Shown: positions 44,833-54,598 of the stretch, piece by piece | Layout: every line of letters starts with the position of its first letter | Position numbering within the stretch: position 1 is the stretch's first letter | Program-made: the position numbers and the translations under genes | DNA from: Bacteroidales bacterium WCE2004 | GTDB lineage: Bacteria; Bacteroidota; Bacteroidia; Bacteroidales; UBA932 | Assembly (NCBI GenBank): GCA_900167895.1 | Contig: FUZR01000002.1 | Location: forward strand, 124,001-188,000 | Direction of reading: 5' to 3' | DNA: 64,000 nt | Notes under the pieces: model-generated | Database searches by the model: none | Told to the model about the DNA's origin: nothing | What the model saw: only the letters and a program-made list of their open reading frames with translations

Positions 44833-47148
44833 CTAGATGTTCGGCATGTCCCAGACCTTGGTCCGGGTGCAGCGCACCATCACGCCGAGGCCGCCGCAGC
44901 TGAGACGGAAGTCGCCTTCCTCCAGCCGCCACTTGCCGTCAGCACCGACGAAGGCCAGTTCGCTGGCCGGAAGCGTGAAGCTGACGGTCTTCGTTTCGCC
45001 CGGTTCCAGGGCGATCTTCTCGAAGCCACGCAGCCGCTTCACATCCGGGATCAGCGACGCCACGAGGTCGGAGCTGTAGAGCAGCACGGCCTCCTTGCCG
45101 GCGCGCGAGCCGGTATTGGTCACGTCCACGGAGACCTTCAGCTCGTCGCCCGCGGCAAACTCGGAAGCGCCCTCCAGACGGAGGTTGGAATACGCGAACT
45201 CCGTGTAGCTCAGGCCGAAGCCGAAAGGCCACTGGACATCCATCACGGCGTCGTAATTGTAAGAACCCTCCATCGTCTCGCGATGCTCGGACACCTTGTA
45301 ATCATAGGTGTGCAGGGCATTGATGTGCTTGCTGTAGGTGAACGGCAGCTTGCCGGAGAAATTCTCGTCGCCGGCGAGCAGGGCCGCGAGGGCGTCGCCG
45401 CCATAGTTGGACGGGAGCATCACGTCCACGACGGCGGCCGCGAGCGGCTCGATGTCGCCGATGATGCGCGGCCGGCCCTCGTTGAGCACCAGCACCACAG
45501 GCTTGCCCGTGGCGGCGAGCCGGCGGACCAGCTCCTTCTGGTGATGCGAGAGATTCAGGTCGTCCATGTTGCCGGGCGTCTCGCAATAGCTGTTCTCGCC
45601 CACGCAGGCCACGATCACGTCCACGCCGCGGGCTGCCGCGACGGCCTTGTCGATGCCGCGCGGATCCTCAAACTGCCAGCCGAACGGGAAATACTGCACG
45701 CCCGGCTCATAGACCACCTTGTCGAAACGCTTCTGCATCGCCTCCAGGATGGTGTTGAACTGCGGCGCGAAGTCGTCCGCACTACCCTGCCAGGTATAGG
45801 ACCAGCCGCCGTTCAGGGCGCGCAGGCTGTTGGCGTTGGGGCCCGTGACGAGGATACGCTCCGTGCCCTTGAGCGGCAGGACGCCCTTGTTCTTCAGGAG
45901 CACCTCCGACTCCACGGCAGCCGCATAAGACTGCTCCGCGAAAGCGGGCGAAGCGAATTCCGGATACTCCACGTCCCAGGTCGGGTGCTCGAACAGGCCG
46001 AGGCGGACCTTGGTGCGCAGCACGCGGCGCACGGCGTCGTCGATGCGCGACATCGGGATCTCACCTGCCTTGGCGAGCTCGACGATGACGTTGCAGCACT
46101 CAGGGTCGTAAGGATCCATGATCATGTCGATGCCGGCGTTGATGCCGATCTTGACCGCCTCGCGCTTGTCGGCGGCCACATGGTCACGCGTATAGAGGTT
46201 GTCGATATCGGCCCAGTCGGTCACGAACATGCCGTCCCAGCCCAGCTGCTCCTTCACCCAGCCGGTGAGCAGCAGCGCGTTGGCGTGCGTCGGGATGCCG
46301 TTGATCGAGGCGGAATTGACCATCGCGGTCAGCGCGCCCGCCTGGAAACACTCCTTGAACGGGCGGAAGAACTTCTCGCGCAGGTCGTTCTCGGCGATAT
46401 AGGCCGGCGTACGGTCCTTGCCGCTGAGCGGCACGCCGTAGCCCATGAAATGCTTGATGCTCACGGCCACGTGCTCCAGGTCGACGTGGTTGGGGTCCGC
46501 ACCCTGCAGGGCCTCGGTCTCGGTGCGGGCCATCTCGGCCTGCAGATAGGGATCCTCGCCCCAGCTCTCCCACTGGCGGGACCAGCGCGGGTCGCGGCCC
46601 AGGTCCATCACCGGCGAGAACACCCAGGGCACCTGGGCGGCGCGGGTCTCATAGGCCATCGCGTGGCCCATCATCGCCGCGTACTCGCGGTTGAACGTGG
46701 CGCCGAGGTTGATCTCCTGCGGATAGAAGGAGCCGTCGGTCAGGTAAGAAGCGCCGTGGATCATGTCCAGGCCGTAGATGCACGGGATGCCGATCAGTCT
46801 CATCGAAGCTTCCTGGATCTGGCGGACCATCGCGGCCGTGTGCTCGCGCGAATGCGCGCGGTCGTGCATCACATTGAGGATGGAACCGACCTTGTATTCG
46901 CCCAGGATCTTCTCAAGCTTGGCGGAGTCCAGGGCTTCGTGGGTATCGTCTTCGAGCGTCAGGATAGAAAGCTGTACCAGCTGGCCGGCCTTCTCCTCCA
47001 GGGTCATTCCCTTGAGGACCTTCTCCACTTTCGCTTCCACCGCCTTGTCGGCGGGAATGGCAGGAGTCACGGAAGGGCCGCCGCAGGACACGGCGGCGGC
47101 CAGGGGCAGCAAGAAGGCAAACGCCTTCTTCAAAGATTTGGATGTCAT
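44833..47148 (-). CDS. Beta-glucosidase, glycoside hydrolase family 3
   Basis: Lipoprotein of 771 residues (lipobox AAAVSCGG at about 20). The GH3 barrel carries the nucleophile Asp311 in MFVTDWADIDN, with KHFMGYG and RDPRWSRQWESWGEDP upstream. The alpha/beta sandwich (about 400-610) holds NANSLRALNGGWSYTW. A fibronectin-like C-terminal domain completes the BglX-type architecture. It removes terminal beta-linked glucose. It follows the GH31 gene with a 4-nt overlap, an arrangement that suits xyloglucan oligosaccharide trimming. No SusC/SusD pair is near. Confidence 0.94.
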   Translation of the reverse strand: MTSKSLKKAFAFLLPLAAAVSCGGPSVTPAIPADKAVEAKVEKVLKGMTLEEKAGQLVQLSILTLEDDTHEALDSAKLEKILGEYKVGSILNVMHDRAHSREHTAAMVRQIQEASMRLIGIPCIYGLDMIHGASYLTDGSFYPQEINLGATFNREYAAMMGHAMAYETRAAQVPWVFSPVMDLGRDPRWSRQWESWGEDPYLQAEMARTETEALQGADPNHVDLEHVAVSIKHFMGYGVPLSGKDRTPAYIAENDLREKFFRPFKECFQAGALTAMVNSASINGIPTHANALLLTGWVKEQLGWDGMFVTDWADIDNLYTRDHVAADKREAVKIGINAGIDMIMDPYDPECCNVIVELAKAGEIPMSRIDDAVRRVLRTKVRLGLFEHPTWDVEYPEFASPAFAEQSYAAAVESEVLLKNKGVLPLKGTERILVTGPNANSLRALNGGWSYTWQGSADDFAPQFNTILEAMQKRFDKVVYEPGVQYFPFGWQFEDPRGIDKAVAAARGVDVIVACVGENSYCETPGNMDDLNLSHHQKELVRRLAATGKPVVLVLNEGRPRIIGDIEPLAAAVVDVMLPSNYGGDALAALLAGDENFSGKLPFTYSKHINALHTYDYKVSEHRETMEGSYNYDAVMDVQWPFGFGLSYTEFAYSNLRLEGASEFAAGDELKVSVDVTNTGSRAGKEAVLLYSSDLVASLIPDVKRLRGFEKIALEPGETKTVSFTLPASELAFVGADGKWRLEEGDFRLSCGGLGVMVRCTRTKVWDMPNI

Positions 47149-49976
47149 ATGGTAAATAATTGATTAATAGATTCTCCTGAGTATTCGACCACCACGCCGT
47201 CCGCATCCGGATCGTAGACGTGCGGATGGGTCGGGTCCACGACGATGACCGTGAAGCGGCGCTGCTGCAGCATGCCCGGGAAGGAGCCCCGGCGCGCGCC
47301 GACGGTGAGCGTGCGCGCGGCGTCGTCCCAGTGGATCGGGACCGATGCGCAGGCGCCCTGCTCGTAGGCATAGGTCAGGCCGTCGTCCTCGTAGAGGGTG
47401 AAGTCGGCGTCCGCGCCGGCATACACATAGAGGCGGATGTCCTCCGCCGGTTTCTCGTCGGACCACTGCATCTCCGGGCCGAACGGCACGATGGAGCCGG
47501 CGCGCACGTAGAGCGGCATCCGCCCGTAAGGCGCAGCGACGGTCTGCGTCTGCCCGCCGGGGATAAAGGCCCCGCTGTAGAAGTCGTACCAGCCCCCTTC
47601 GGGGAAATAGACCTCGCGGCTGCGGGCGCCATACTCGCTAACCGGGCAGGGCATCAGCGCCGGGCCGAACATCCACTGCGTGTCAAGGTCGCGCACGCGC
47701 AGGTCCTGCGGGAAATCCATCGGCAGGGCGCGCATCAGCGTGTAGTCGTCGAAATGCACCGCCGCCGTCAGCGAATACAGATACGGCATCAGGCGGTAGC
47801 GCAGGCGCATGTACCAGAGGATGCTCTCATAGGCCTCGGAGCCCTCCGGGGCGATGTTCCAGAGCTCGCGGCGCGGCCATTGGCCGTGCGCGCGGAACAG
47901 CGGCACGAAGGTGCCGAACTGGTGCCAGCGCGTCTGCAGTTCCTGCCATTCGGCGGCATTGGCCGGGTTGTTGAACTTGCCCATCACGGAGAAGCCGCCG
48001 ATGTCCATGCCCCAGAACGGCACGCCGCTCATGCTGAAATTGAGGCCTGCGGCCATCTGCGTGCGCATGTCGGTCCACGAAGTGCCGATGTCGCCGCTCC
48101 AGGTGGCCGTCGAATAGCGCTGCAGGCCCGCGAAGCCGCTGCGCGTCAGCAGGAAAACCCGCTTGTCGGGGTCCACGCCGCGCTGGCCGTTGTAGATGGC
48201 GTCGGCGTTGACGAGCGCGTAGGCATTGAGGTATTCGGTCGAAGGGCCGAGCGCCGTGGGCGTGAGCAGCCACTTGAAATAGTCCATCGGGAGGCAGTCG
48301 CGCAGGTTCGGCTCGCTGGCGTCCATCCACCAGGCGTCGATCTTGCGGCCGTAGCGGCTGTAGAGCGTCTCGTCCATCTGTCGCCAGAACATCTTGCGTC
48401 CGCCTTCGGCATAGGCGTCATAGAAGGACTGCAGGTGGCCCAGCCAGTCGCGCAGGCTGTCCTGCTCGGCGTGCGTGTAGGCGTAGCCGGCGGCCTTCAG
48501 TTCCTTGTAATGGTCGGTGTTCGTATAGAATTTGGGCCAGACGCTGATCATGAAGCGGCCGTGCATCGCGTGCACGTCGTCCAGCATCTGCTCGGGATCC
48601 GGGTAGCGGGCGGGGTCGAATTCGTGGCTCCCCCACTGGTCGTCCAGCCAGTACTGCCAGTCCTGGACGATGTTGTCCACAGGAATCTGGCGGCGGCGCA
48701 TCTCGCGGAGCGTCTCCACGAGCTCGTCCTGCGTGCTGTAGCGCTCCCGGCTCTGCCAGAAGCCCAGCACCCATTTCGGCATCACGGGCGCCTTGCCCGT
48801 GAGCTGGCGGTAGCCGCGGATCACGGCGTCGTGGCTCCCGCCGCCGATGAACCAGAAATCGAGCTGCGGCTCGAATTCCGACCAGAACGCCAGGCGTCCG
48901 CGCTCCTCAGGCGCCTGGACCGGCGCCACGCGCAGGCCCAGATACGACACGCCGCCGTCCGGCTCCCATTCCAGGCGGAAAGGCACCTTCTGGCCGGCTT
49001 CGAGGCGGACGGAGAACTTGTAGCTGTTGGGATTCCACGCCGGGCGCCAGCGGCGCGCCATCACTTCCTGCCCGTCGATCTCGGTGCGCTGGAAGCCGGC
49101 GTAGTATTGGATAAACTGATAATCAGCGGTCTGCGGCGCTTCGATGAAGCCCTCATAGACCACCGTCGCGCCCTGCAGGGGCACGTCGGGCAGGTTGCGG
49201 ATGGCCCATTCGTTCTCGAAGTAGAGGCTGTCCTCCTGGCGGAACAGCTCCTCGCCCCGGAAGGGCTTGTAGGTACCCGTGAGGCCCGGCGTCCGCCCGT
49301 CCTTGCCGTACAGCTTGAACTGCTCGCCCAGCTGGCCGTACGGGGCGGGATTGCCCCAGCGGCTCAGCGAATAGGCGTCGAAGAGCAGGCCGTAGCCGCG
49401 GGTGGAGACTACCACCGGCACGCTGACCTTGGTATTATACTGGAAAAGCTCCTCGCTGCGGCCCTTGTGGTTGAGCTCGCCGCTCTGGTGCTGGCCCAGG
49501 CCGTAGAAGGCCTCGTCGGCCGGCGAATCGAAGCTGACGGCCGTCGAGAAGGCCTTCTTGCCCTCGACTTCGGCGGGTTCGAAATCCATCCGGGAGCCGT
49601 CCAGCAGGGTGTTTCCGTCCGCGTCCAGGAAGCGGACGGCACCGCTGCGCACGTCCACGGCGGCGGTCAGCGCGCTGGTCTGCACGCGCACTTCGCCGTC
49701 CCGCTCGGACACGCTGAAATCCCGGAACGCCGCCTGCGGGACGATCACCAGGCTCGCCCGGTCGTGCATCTTGCGGTCGGGACTCGCCGACACGCGCACC
49801 AGCTCGGGGCCGGCCAGCTGCAGGCGCACGCGCGCCGCGCCGCCCGCCGCAGGTTCAGCCACACGGACGGTCACCGTGTCGCCCTTGACCGTATAGGGCC
49901 GGTCCTGGCAGCCGCTCAAGCCCGTCAGGGCCAGGAAGATACCGCCAAAGAGGATACTGACGTTGTATTTTCGCAT
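47145..49976 (-). CDS. Glycoside hydrolase family 31, alpha-xylosidase-like, with PA14 domain
   Basis: Lipoprotein of 943 residues from the ATG at 49976 (lipobox LTGLSGC). The N-terminal beta domain includes AFYGLGQHQSGELNHKG. A PA14-like insert at about 245-355 contains YEGFIEAPQTADYQFIQYYA. The catalytic barrel has nucleophile Asp552 in WWMDASEPN and acid/base Asp629 in TWSGDIGTSW. GH31 enzymes with a PA14 insert include the alpha-xylosidases of xyloglucan loci. The window lacks transport genes to confirm this; alpha-glucosidase is the alternative. It is translationally coupled to the GH3 gene. Confidence 0.92.
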   Translation of the reverse strand: MRKYNVSILFGGIFLALTGLSGCQDRPYTVKGDTVTVRVAEPAAGGAARVRLQLAGPELVRVSASPDRKMHDRASLVIVPQAAFRDFSVSERDGEVRVQTSALTAAVDVRSGAVRFLDADGNTLLDGSRMDFEPAEVEGKKAFSTAVSFDSPADEAFYGLGQHQSGELNHKGRSEELFQYNTKVSVPVVVSTRGYGLLFDAYSLSRWGNPAPYGQLGEQFKLYGKDGRTPGLTGTYKPFRGEELFRQEDSLYFENEWAIRNLPDVPLQGATVVYEGFIEAPQTADYQFIQYYAGFQRTEIDGQEVMARRWRPAWNPNSYKFSVRLEAGQKVPFRLEWEPDGGVSYLGLRVAPVQAPEERGRLAFWSEFEPQLDFWFIGGGSHDAVIRGYRQLTGKAPVMPKWVLGFWQSRERYSTQDELVETLREMRRRQIPVDNIVQDWQYWLDDQWGSHEFDPARYPDPEQMLDDVHAMHGRFMISVWPKFYTNTDHYKELKAAGYAYTHAEQDSLRDWLGHLQSFYDAYAEGGRKMFWRQMDETLYSRYGRKIDAWWMDASEPNLRDCLPMDYFKWLLTPTALGPSTEYLNAYALVNADAIYNGQRGVDPDKRVFLLTRSGFAGLQRYSTATWSGDIGTSWTDMRTQMAAGLNFSMSGVPFWGMDIGGFSVMGKFNNPANAAEWQELQTRWHQFGTFVPLFRAHGQWPRRELWNIAPEGSEAYESILWYMRLRYRLMPYLYSLTAAVHFDDYTLMRALPMDFPQDLRVRDLDTQWMFGPALMPCPVSEYGARSREVYFPEGGWYDFYSGAFIPGGQTQTVAAPYGRMPLYVRAGSIVPFGPEMQWSDEKPAEDIRLYVYAGADADFTLYEDDGLTYAYEQGACASVPIHWDDAARTLTVGARRGSFPGMLQQRRFTVIVVDPTHPHVYDPDADGVVVEYSGESINQLFTI

Positions 49977-50063
49977 TGGAATTTTGTTTAAATCAATCCT
50001 TAAAGATACACAATTTCCGTCAAACTCCCCCAACGCCCCCTTGGCGGAGCAGCGCTTTTTTAT

Positions 50064-50071
50064 TATTTTTG
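50064..50071 (+). promoter_or_regulatory. -7 promoter box of the CPA2 antiporter
   Basis: TATTTTTG ends 7 nt before the ATG at 50079. Confidence 0.55.
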
Positions 50072-50078
50072 TGAACAT

Positions 50079-52340
50079 ATGTCCGAAGAAATGAACCTCG
50101 TCCGCGACCTGGCCGTCATCCTCGTGTCCGCCGGCGCCTTCACCATCATATCCAAAGCCCTCAAGCAGCCTCTCATCCTGGGCTACATCCTGGCCGGTTT
50201 CCTGGTCGGTCCGCACATCTCGTGGTTCCCCGGGATCACCTCCGAGGAGACGGTCCACCAGTGGTCCGAGATCGGCATCATCTTCCTGATGTTCGGTCTG
50301 GGCCTGGAGTTCAGCTTCAAGAAGCTCCTGAAGGTCGGCAGCAGCGCGCTGGTGACCGCCGGCAGCAAGTTCCTCGGCGTGTTCGTGATCGGATTCGTGG
50401 CCGGACAGGCCATGGGCTGGTCGTCGATGGAGAGCGTCTTCCTGGGCGGCCTGCTCTCGATGTCCTCCACGATGGTGGTCCTCAAATCCTACGACGACAT
50501 GGGCCTCAAGGGCAAGCCCTGGGCGGGCATGGTCTTCGGCACGCTGGTGGTGGAGGACCTCATCGCCATCCTCCTGATGGTGCTGCTCTCCACGATGGCG
50601 GTGTCCAACCGTTTCGCCGGCGGCGAGATGCTCTTCAACCTCACCAAGCTCGGCTTTTTCCTCATCCTGTGGTTCCTGGTGGGCATCTACGTCATCCCGA
50701 CCATCCTCAAGCGCGCGCGCAAATATCTCAACGACGAGATCCTCCTGATCGTCAGCATCGGCCTCTGCTTCGGCATGGTCGCGCTGGCCGAAGCCGTGGG
50801 CTTCTCCTCCGCGCTCGGCGCCTTCGTGATGGGCTCCATCCTCGCCGAGACCATCGAGAGCGAGCACATCGAGCACCTCGTCGCGCCGATCAAGGACCTG
50901 TTCGGCGCCATCTTCTTCGTGTCCGTCGGTATGATGGTCGCCCCGGCCGTCATCGCGGAGCACTGGCTGACCATCCTCATCATCACGCTCATCGTGATGA
51001 TCACCCATATCCTCTTCGCGGGCGCGGGCATCCTGATGACCGGCGGCGGCCTCAAGAACGCCGTCCACACCGGATTCAGCCTCGCCCAGCTCGGCGAATT
51101 CGGCTTCATCATCGCCGGCGTGGGCGTGAGCCTGGGCGTGATGCGCGAATTCATCTACCCCGTCATCATCGCCGTGTCCGTGATCACCACCTTCACGACG
51201 CCCTACATGATCAAGCTTGCGGGCCCGGCCTACGAGGGCCTGCTCAAGGTGATGTCGCCCAAGTGGGTGGCACGCCTCAATGCGCCCGAGCAGAAGACGC
51301 GCACCACCTCGGCGGAGCAGAGCGAATGGAAGAAGCTGCTGAAGGCCTACTTCCTGCGCATCCTGCTCTACGGCGTGGTCCTGCTGGCCATCATGATCGG
51401 CTCCAAGCGTTTCCTCGAGCCGTTCGCGGCCCAGCTCTTCCCGACCCTGACCCCGTTCGTGCTTAAGCTCGCGGTCACGGTCGTGACCCTGCTCGTGATG
51501 TCGCCGTTCCTCTACGGCATGGCCATCAACACGGGTTCCATCAACGCCCCCGCGACCCAGCTCCTGGCGGAGAAGCCGTCCAACAAATGGCCGATCGCGG
51601 GCCTGGTGCTGACCCGCACCTTCATCTCCATCTCATTCATCATCAGCGTGATTTCCAGCCACTTCCATCTGGCAGGCTGGGCCATCGTGCTGCTGATCCT
51701 GGGCGGATTCATCTTCATCCTGACCGCCCGGCGCACGATGCACCGCTACTCCGCGCTGGAGCAGCGCTTCCTGTCCAACCTCAATGAGAAGGAAGAAAGC
51801 GAGCGCCGGCGCCGGCCGGTCACGACCTCCGTCCAGAACAAGATGATGGGCTACGACGTGCACCTGGAGTTGCTGGACGTCTCGTCCGAGAGCGTCTTCA
51901 TCGGGCGCCCGCTCAAAGAGATCCCCTTCCGCGCCGAGACCGGCGCCAACATCATCAAGATCGAGCGCGGCGCCCGCAGCATCACCATCCCGTCTGGCGA
52001 CATGGTCATCTTCCCGGGCGACAAGCTCCTGGCCGTGGGCACGACGGAGCAGATCGAGCGCCTGCGCACGATGCTCGCGGAGTCGGCGGCCGCGCCCGCT
52101 CCGGCGCAGCAGGCCGAGTTCGAGGTCGTTCCGATCACCCTCCACGAAGGCTCCTACCTGACCGGCAAGACGCTGCGCAACACCAACATGCGCGACTACC
52201 ACTGCATGGTGATCAGCGTGCTGCACGGCACGGAATTCCACACCAACCCCAAGCCCGACTACGAATTCGCAGCGGGCGACGTGGTGTGGATCGCCGGCGA
52301 GACCAGCTCCTGCGAGTGGCTCGGCGGCAACAAGGAATAA
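50079..52340 (+). CDS. CPA2-family cation:proton antiporter with two TrkA-C domains
   Basis: An inner-membrane protein of 753 residues. Residues 1-385 form about twelve helices with LGYILAGFLVGPH, MFGLGLEFSFKKLL and VVEDLIAILLM, as in KefB/KefC and related antiporters. A second hydrophobic block at about 430-550 is an addition not found in KefC. The C-terminus has two TrkA-C-like domains (from DVHLELLDVSSESVFIG and from FEVVPITLHEGSYLTGK), and no nucleotide-binding TrkA-N domain is evident. Transport of K+ or Na+ in exchange for protons is likely, ion unknown. Confidence 0.9.
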   Translation: MSEEMNLVRDLAVILVSAGAFTIISKALKQPLILGYILAGFLVGPHISWFPGITSEETVHQWSEIGIIFLMFGLGLEFSFKKLLKVGSSALVTAGSKFLGVFVIGFVAGQAMGWSSMESVFLGGLLSMSSTMVVLKSYDDMGLKGKPWAGMVFGTLVVEDLIAILLMVLLSTMAVSNRFAGGEMLFNLTKLGFFLILWFLVGIYVIPTILKRARKYLNDEILLIVSIGLCFGMVALAEAVGFSSALGAFVMGSILAETIESEHIEHLVAPIKDLFGAIFFVSVGMMVAPAVIAEHWLTILIITLIVMITHILFAGAGILMTGGGLKNAVHTGFSLAQLGEFGFIIAGVGVSLGVMREFIYPVIIAVSVITTFTTPYMIKLAGPAYEGLLKVMSPKWVARLNAPEQKTRTTSAEQSEWKKLLKAYFLRILLYGVVLLAIMIGSKRFLEPFAAQLFPTLTPFVLKLAVTVVTLLVMSPFLYGMAINTGSINAPATQLLAEKPSNKWPIAGLVLTRTFISISFIISVISSHFHLAGWAIVLLILGGFIFILTARRTMHRYSALEQRFLSNLNEKEESERRRRPVTTSVQNKMMGYDVHLELLDVSSESVFIGRPLKEIPFRAETGANIIKIERGARSITIPSGDMVIFPGDKLLAVGTTEQIERLRTMLAESAAAPAPAQQAEFEVVPITLHEGSYLTGKTLRNTNMRDYHCMVISVLHGTEFHTNPKPDYEFAAGDVVWIAGETSSCEWLGGNKE

Positions 52341-52349
52341 TCCCGGGAA

Positions 52350-53540
52350 TTACTGCTGCAGGACGGCGTCGGCCAGGGCCTCGAGGGCCGGGATGTCGGC
52401 GGGCTGCAGGCGGGAGCGGATGGTGACCTTCTCCCCTACCAGCTCCACTTCCTTCATCGCGGAGAGCATCTCCGTCATCACGCGGCCGGCCGTGGGCGCC
52501 CAGCTGCCGTTCTCGATGACGGCGGCGCGGCGCTTCTGCCAGCCCTTGATCTGCAGGTGCCACAGGAAATCGTGCATCGGCGGGAAGAGGCCGGCGTCGT
52601 AGGACGAGGCCGCGACCACGAGCGTGCCGTAGCGGAAGGCGTCCTCGATGGCTTCCGCGAGGTCGTCGCGGGTCAGGTCGGACGTGGCGACCTTCGGGCA
52701 GCCCTTGTCGCGCAGGATCTGCGCGAACTTCTCCGCCGCCTCGGCCGTGCCGCCGTGGATGGAGGCGTAGGCCACAAACACGCCCGGCGTCTCGACGCCG
52801 TAGCTGCTCCAGATGCCGTAGAGGCGCAGGGCCTCGGCGAGCGTGTCGCGGAGCATCGGGCCGTGGAGCGGGCAGACGGTCTGCACGCCCAGCGGCGCGA
52901 CCTTGGCGAGCACGCGCTGCACCTGCGCGCCGTATTTGCCGCAGATGTTGAAATAGTAGCGGCGCGCCTCGCACGCCCAGTCGTAGTCCGGCGTGCACCA
53001 GAAGCCGCCGGTCTGCTCCAGGGCGCCGAACTTGCCGAAGGCGTCGGCGCTGAACAGGACCTTCTCCGTCTCCTCGAAGCTCATCATCACCTCGGGCCAG
53101 TGGACCATCGGGGCCAGGATGAAGCGGAGGGTGTGGGCGCCCAGCGGGAGGGTGTCGCCCTCGCCCACGGCGAGGGTGCGCCCCTCCAGGGCGGCGCCCG
53201 GGAAGAACTGCGGCAGCATCTTGAGCGCCTGCGGCGTGGCGACGAGCGTCAGCGAAGGATATTTCTCCAGCAGCGCGGCGGCGCAGGCGGAATGGTCCGG
53301 CTCCATGTGGTGGACGATGAGATAGTCCGGCTGACGGTCCTGCAGGGCCTCCTCCAGGTTCTTCGCCCAGGCGTCGGCCGTCCGGCCGTCGGACGTATCC
53401 AGGACGGCAATCTTCTCGTCCAGAATCACATAGGAATTGTAAGACATCCCCTCGGGGACCAGATACTGGCTTTCGAACAGGTCGAGGTCGTTGTCGTCTA
53501 CGCCGATATAGCGGATAGCGTTGCTGATGGATTGCGTCAT
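52350..53540 (-). CDS. A-type flavoprotein (FprA/FDP family)
   Basis: A protein of 396 residues from the ATG at 53540. The N-terminal metallo-beta-lactamase domain has the di-iron ligand motif HHMEPDHSA (H-x-E-x-D-H) plus FSADAFGKFG and CPLHGPMLRD. The C-terminal flavodoxin domain binds FMN via AYASIHGGTAEAAEKFA, ASSYDAGLFPPMHDF and ENGSWAPTAGR. Such proteins reduce O2 or NO, protecting anaerobes. The open frame extends far upstream but only from this ATG does it match the family. It converges on the antiporter gene. Confidence 0.94.
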   Translation of the reverse strand: MTQSISNAIRYIGVDDNDLDLFESQYLVPEGMSYNSYVILDEKIAVLDTSDGRTADAWAKNLEEALQDRQPDYLIVHHMEPDHSACAAALLEKYPSLTLVATPQALKMLPQFFPGAALEGRTLAVGEGDTLPLGAHTLRFILAPMVHWPEVMMSFEETEKVLFSADAFGKFGALEQTGGFWCTPDYDWACEARRYYFNICGKYGAQVQRVLAKVAPLGVQTVCPLHGPMLRDTLAEALRLYGIWSSYGVETPGVFVAYASIHGGTAEAAEKFAQILRDKGCPKVATSDLTRDDLAEAIEDAFRYGTLVVAASSYDAGLFPPMHDFLWHLQIKGWQKRRAAVIENGSWAPTAGRVMTEMLSAMKEVELVGEKVTIRSRLQPADIPALEALADAVLQQ

Positions 53541-53563
53541 ATTTTTCAGTAATGGTTTATCCA

Positions 53564-53583
53564 CAAATTTAGCAATAATTTTG
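53564..53583. promoter_or_regulatory. Back-to-back -7 boxes of the flavoprotein and epimerase genes
   Basis: Minus-strand TAAATTTG (53564-53571) and plus-strand TAATTTTG (53576-53583) are separated by 4 bp, so the two divergent promoters should compete for polymerase. TTATCCACA, a DnaA-box match, overlaps at 53557-53565. Confidence 0.55.
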
Positions 53584-53609
53584 CTATCATTGCATGATTT
53601 GATTCTCTG

Positions 53610-54587
53610 ATGGTCCTGTTGCTCGGCGCATCCGGCCTGCTTGGCCACAACGTCCTCCGCATCCTGCTGGAACGCGGCGTGCCGGTCCGCGTGCTGCTGC
53701 GGCCGGGGACGGAGCTGCTGTTCCCCGCCCCGGACGTCGTGCGCGGCTCCCTGCTGGACTACGGCACGCTGCTGGCCGCGGCCGCGGGCTGCGACGCCAT
53801 CGTCAATTGCGCGGGCACGACGGACATGCGCCTGCCGCGCACGGAGGATTTCCTGCCCGTCAACCGGGATCTCCCCGCGCTGCTCTGCCGCGTGCTGGAC
53901 GCCACCGGCATCCGCACGCTCGTGCACACGAGCACCGCGAACACCGTCAGCTCCGGCACCCCCGGGTGGCCGGCCGACGAGTCGGCGCCCTTCGCGGCCC
54001 CATTCGACCGTTCTCCTTATGCGATCAGCAAGAAGGCAGGCGAAGACCTGCTGCTCGCCTATGCCGCCGCGCATCCCGACCGGCGCGTCGTCATCGTCAA
54101 CCCCGGCTTCATGCTGGGCCCCTACGACGCGAAGCCGTCGTCCGGGGCCCTGCTCCTCGCCGGATGGCGCCGGCCGCTGATGGCAGCCCCCAGCGGCGGC
54201 AAGAGCTTCCTGCACGTGCGGGACGCCGCCACCGCCATCGCCAACGCGCTGAAGCGCGGCGCCGGCGGGCGCTACCTCCTGACGGGCGAATCGCTTTCCC
54301 TGCGGGAATTCTACGCCCTCCAGGCGCAGGTCTGCGGCTACCGGCAGCGCTTCTTCACCCTCCCCACCCCGCTCGTACGCCTCGCCGGCCGGCTCGGCGA
54401 CCTCCTCGCGAGGCTCGGTCTCCGCACGATGCTCCGTACCCACAACACCGACCAGCTCCTGGCCGGCGAATGGTACGACGCCTCCCGCGCCCGCCGCGAG
54501 CTCGACTTCCCCGCCACCCCCGTCGCCGACGCCATCCGCGACTTCTTCGCCTGGCGCGCCTCCTCCACCCACCGCCTCCGCCGCTGA
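53610..54587 (+). CDS. NAD-dependent epimerase/dehydratase family protein
   Basis: Extended short-chain dehydrogenase of 325 residues. The nucleotide motif MVLLLGASGLLGHNVLRILLE starts at residue 1, NCAGTT and STANTVSSG follow, and the catalytic pair is YAISKK (Tyr-x3-Lys). VNPGFMLGPYDAKPSSG and SFLHVRDAATAI fit the dihydroflavonol reductase-like branch. The reaction is unknown. It has its own promoter box and converges on the RAYT gene, with a REP element between. Confidence 0.88.
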   Translation: MVLLLGASGLLGHNVLRILLERGVPVRVLLRPGTELLFPAPDVVRGSLLDYGTLLAAAAGCDAIVNCAGTTDMRLPRTEDFLPVNRDLPALLCRVLDATGIRTLVHTSTANTVSSGTPGWPADESAPFAAPFDRSPYAISKKAGEDLLLAYAAAHPDRRVVIVNPGFMLGPYDAKPSSGALLLAGWRRPLMAAPSGGKSFLHVRDAATAIANALKRGAGGRYLLTGESLSLREFYALQAQVCGYRQRFFTLPTPLVRLAGRLGDLLARLGLRTMLRTHNTDQLLAGEWYDASRARRELDFPATPVADAIRDFFAWRASSTHRLRR

Positions 54588-54598
54588 CCTTCGCGCCA

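Noticed and set aside
47220-49991. A 923-residue open frame on the plus strand opposite the GH31 gene
   Set aside because: Long antisense frames are expected in GC-rich genes; the sequence is Arg/Ala/His-rich, has no domain, and the minus-strand product is clearly GH31.
53557-53565. TTATCCACA as a replication origin marker
   Set aside because: It is a single match in a 69-bp gap with no cluster of boxes, AT-rich unwinding region or dnaA gene.
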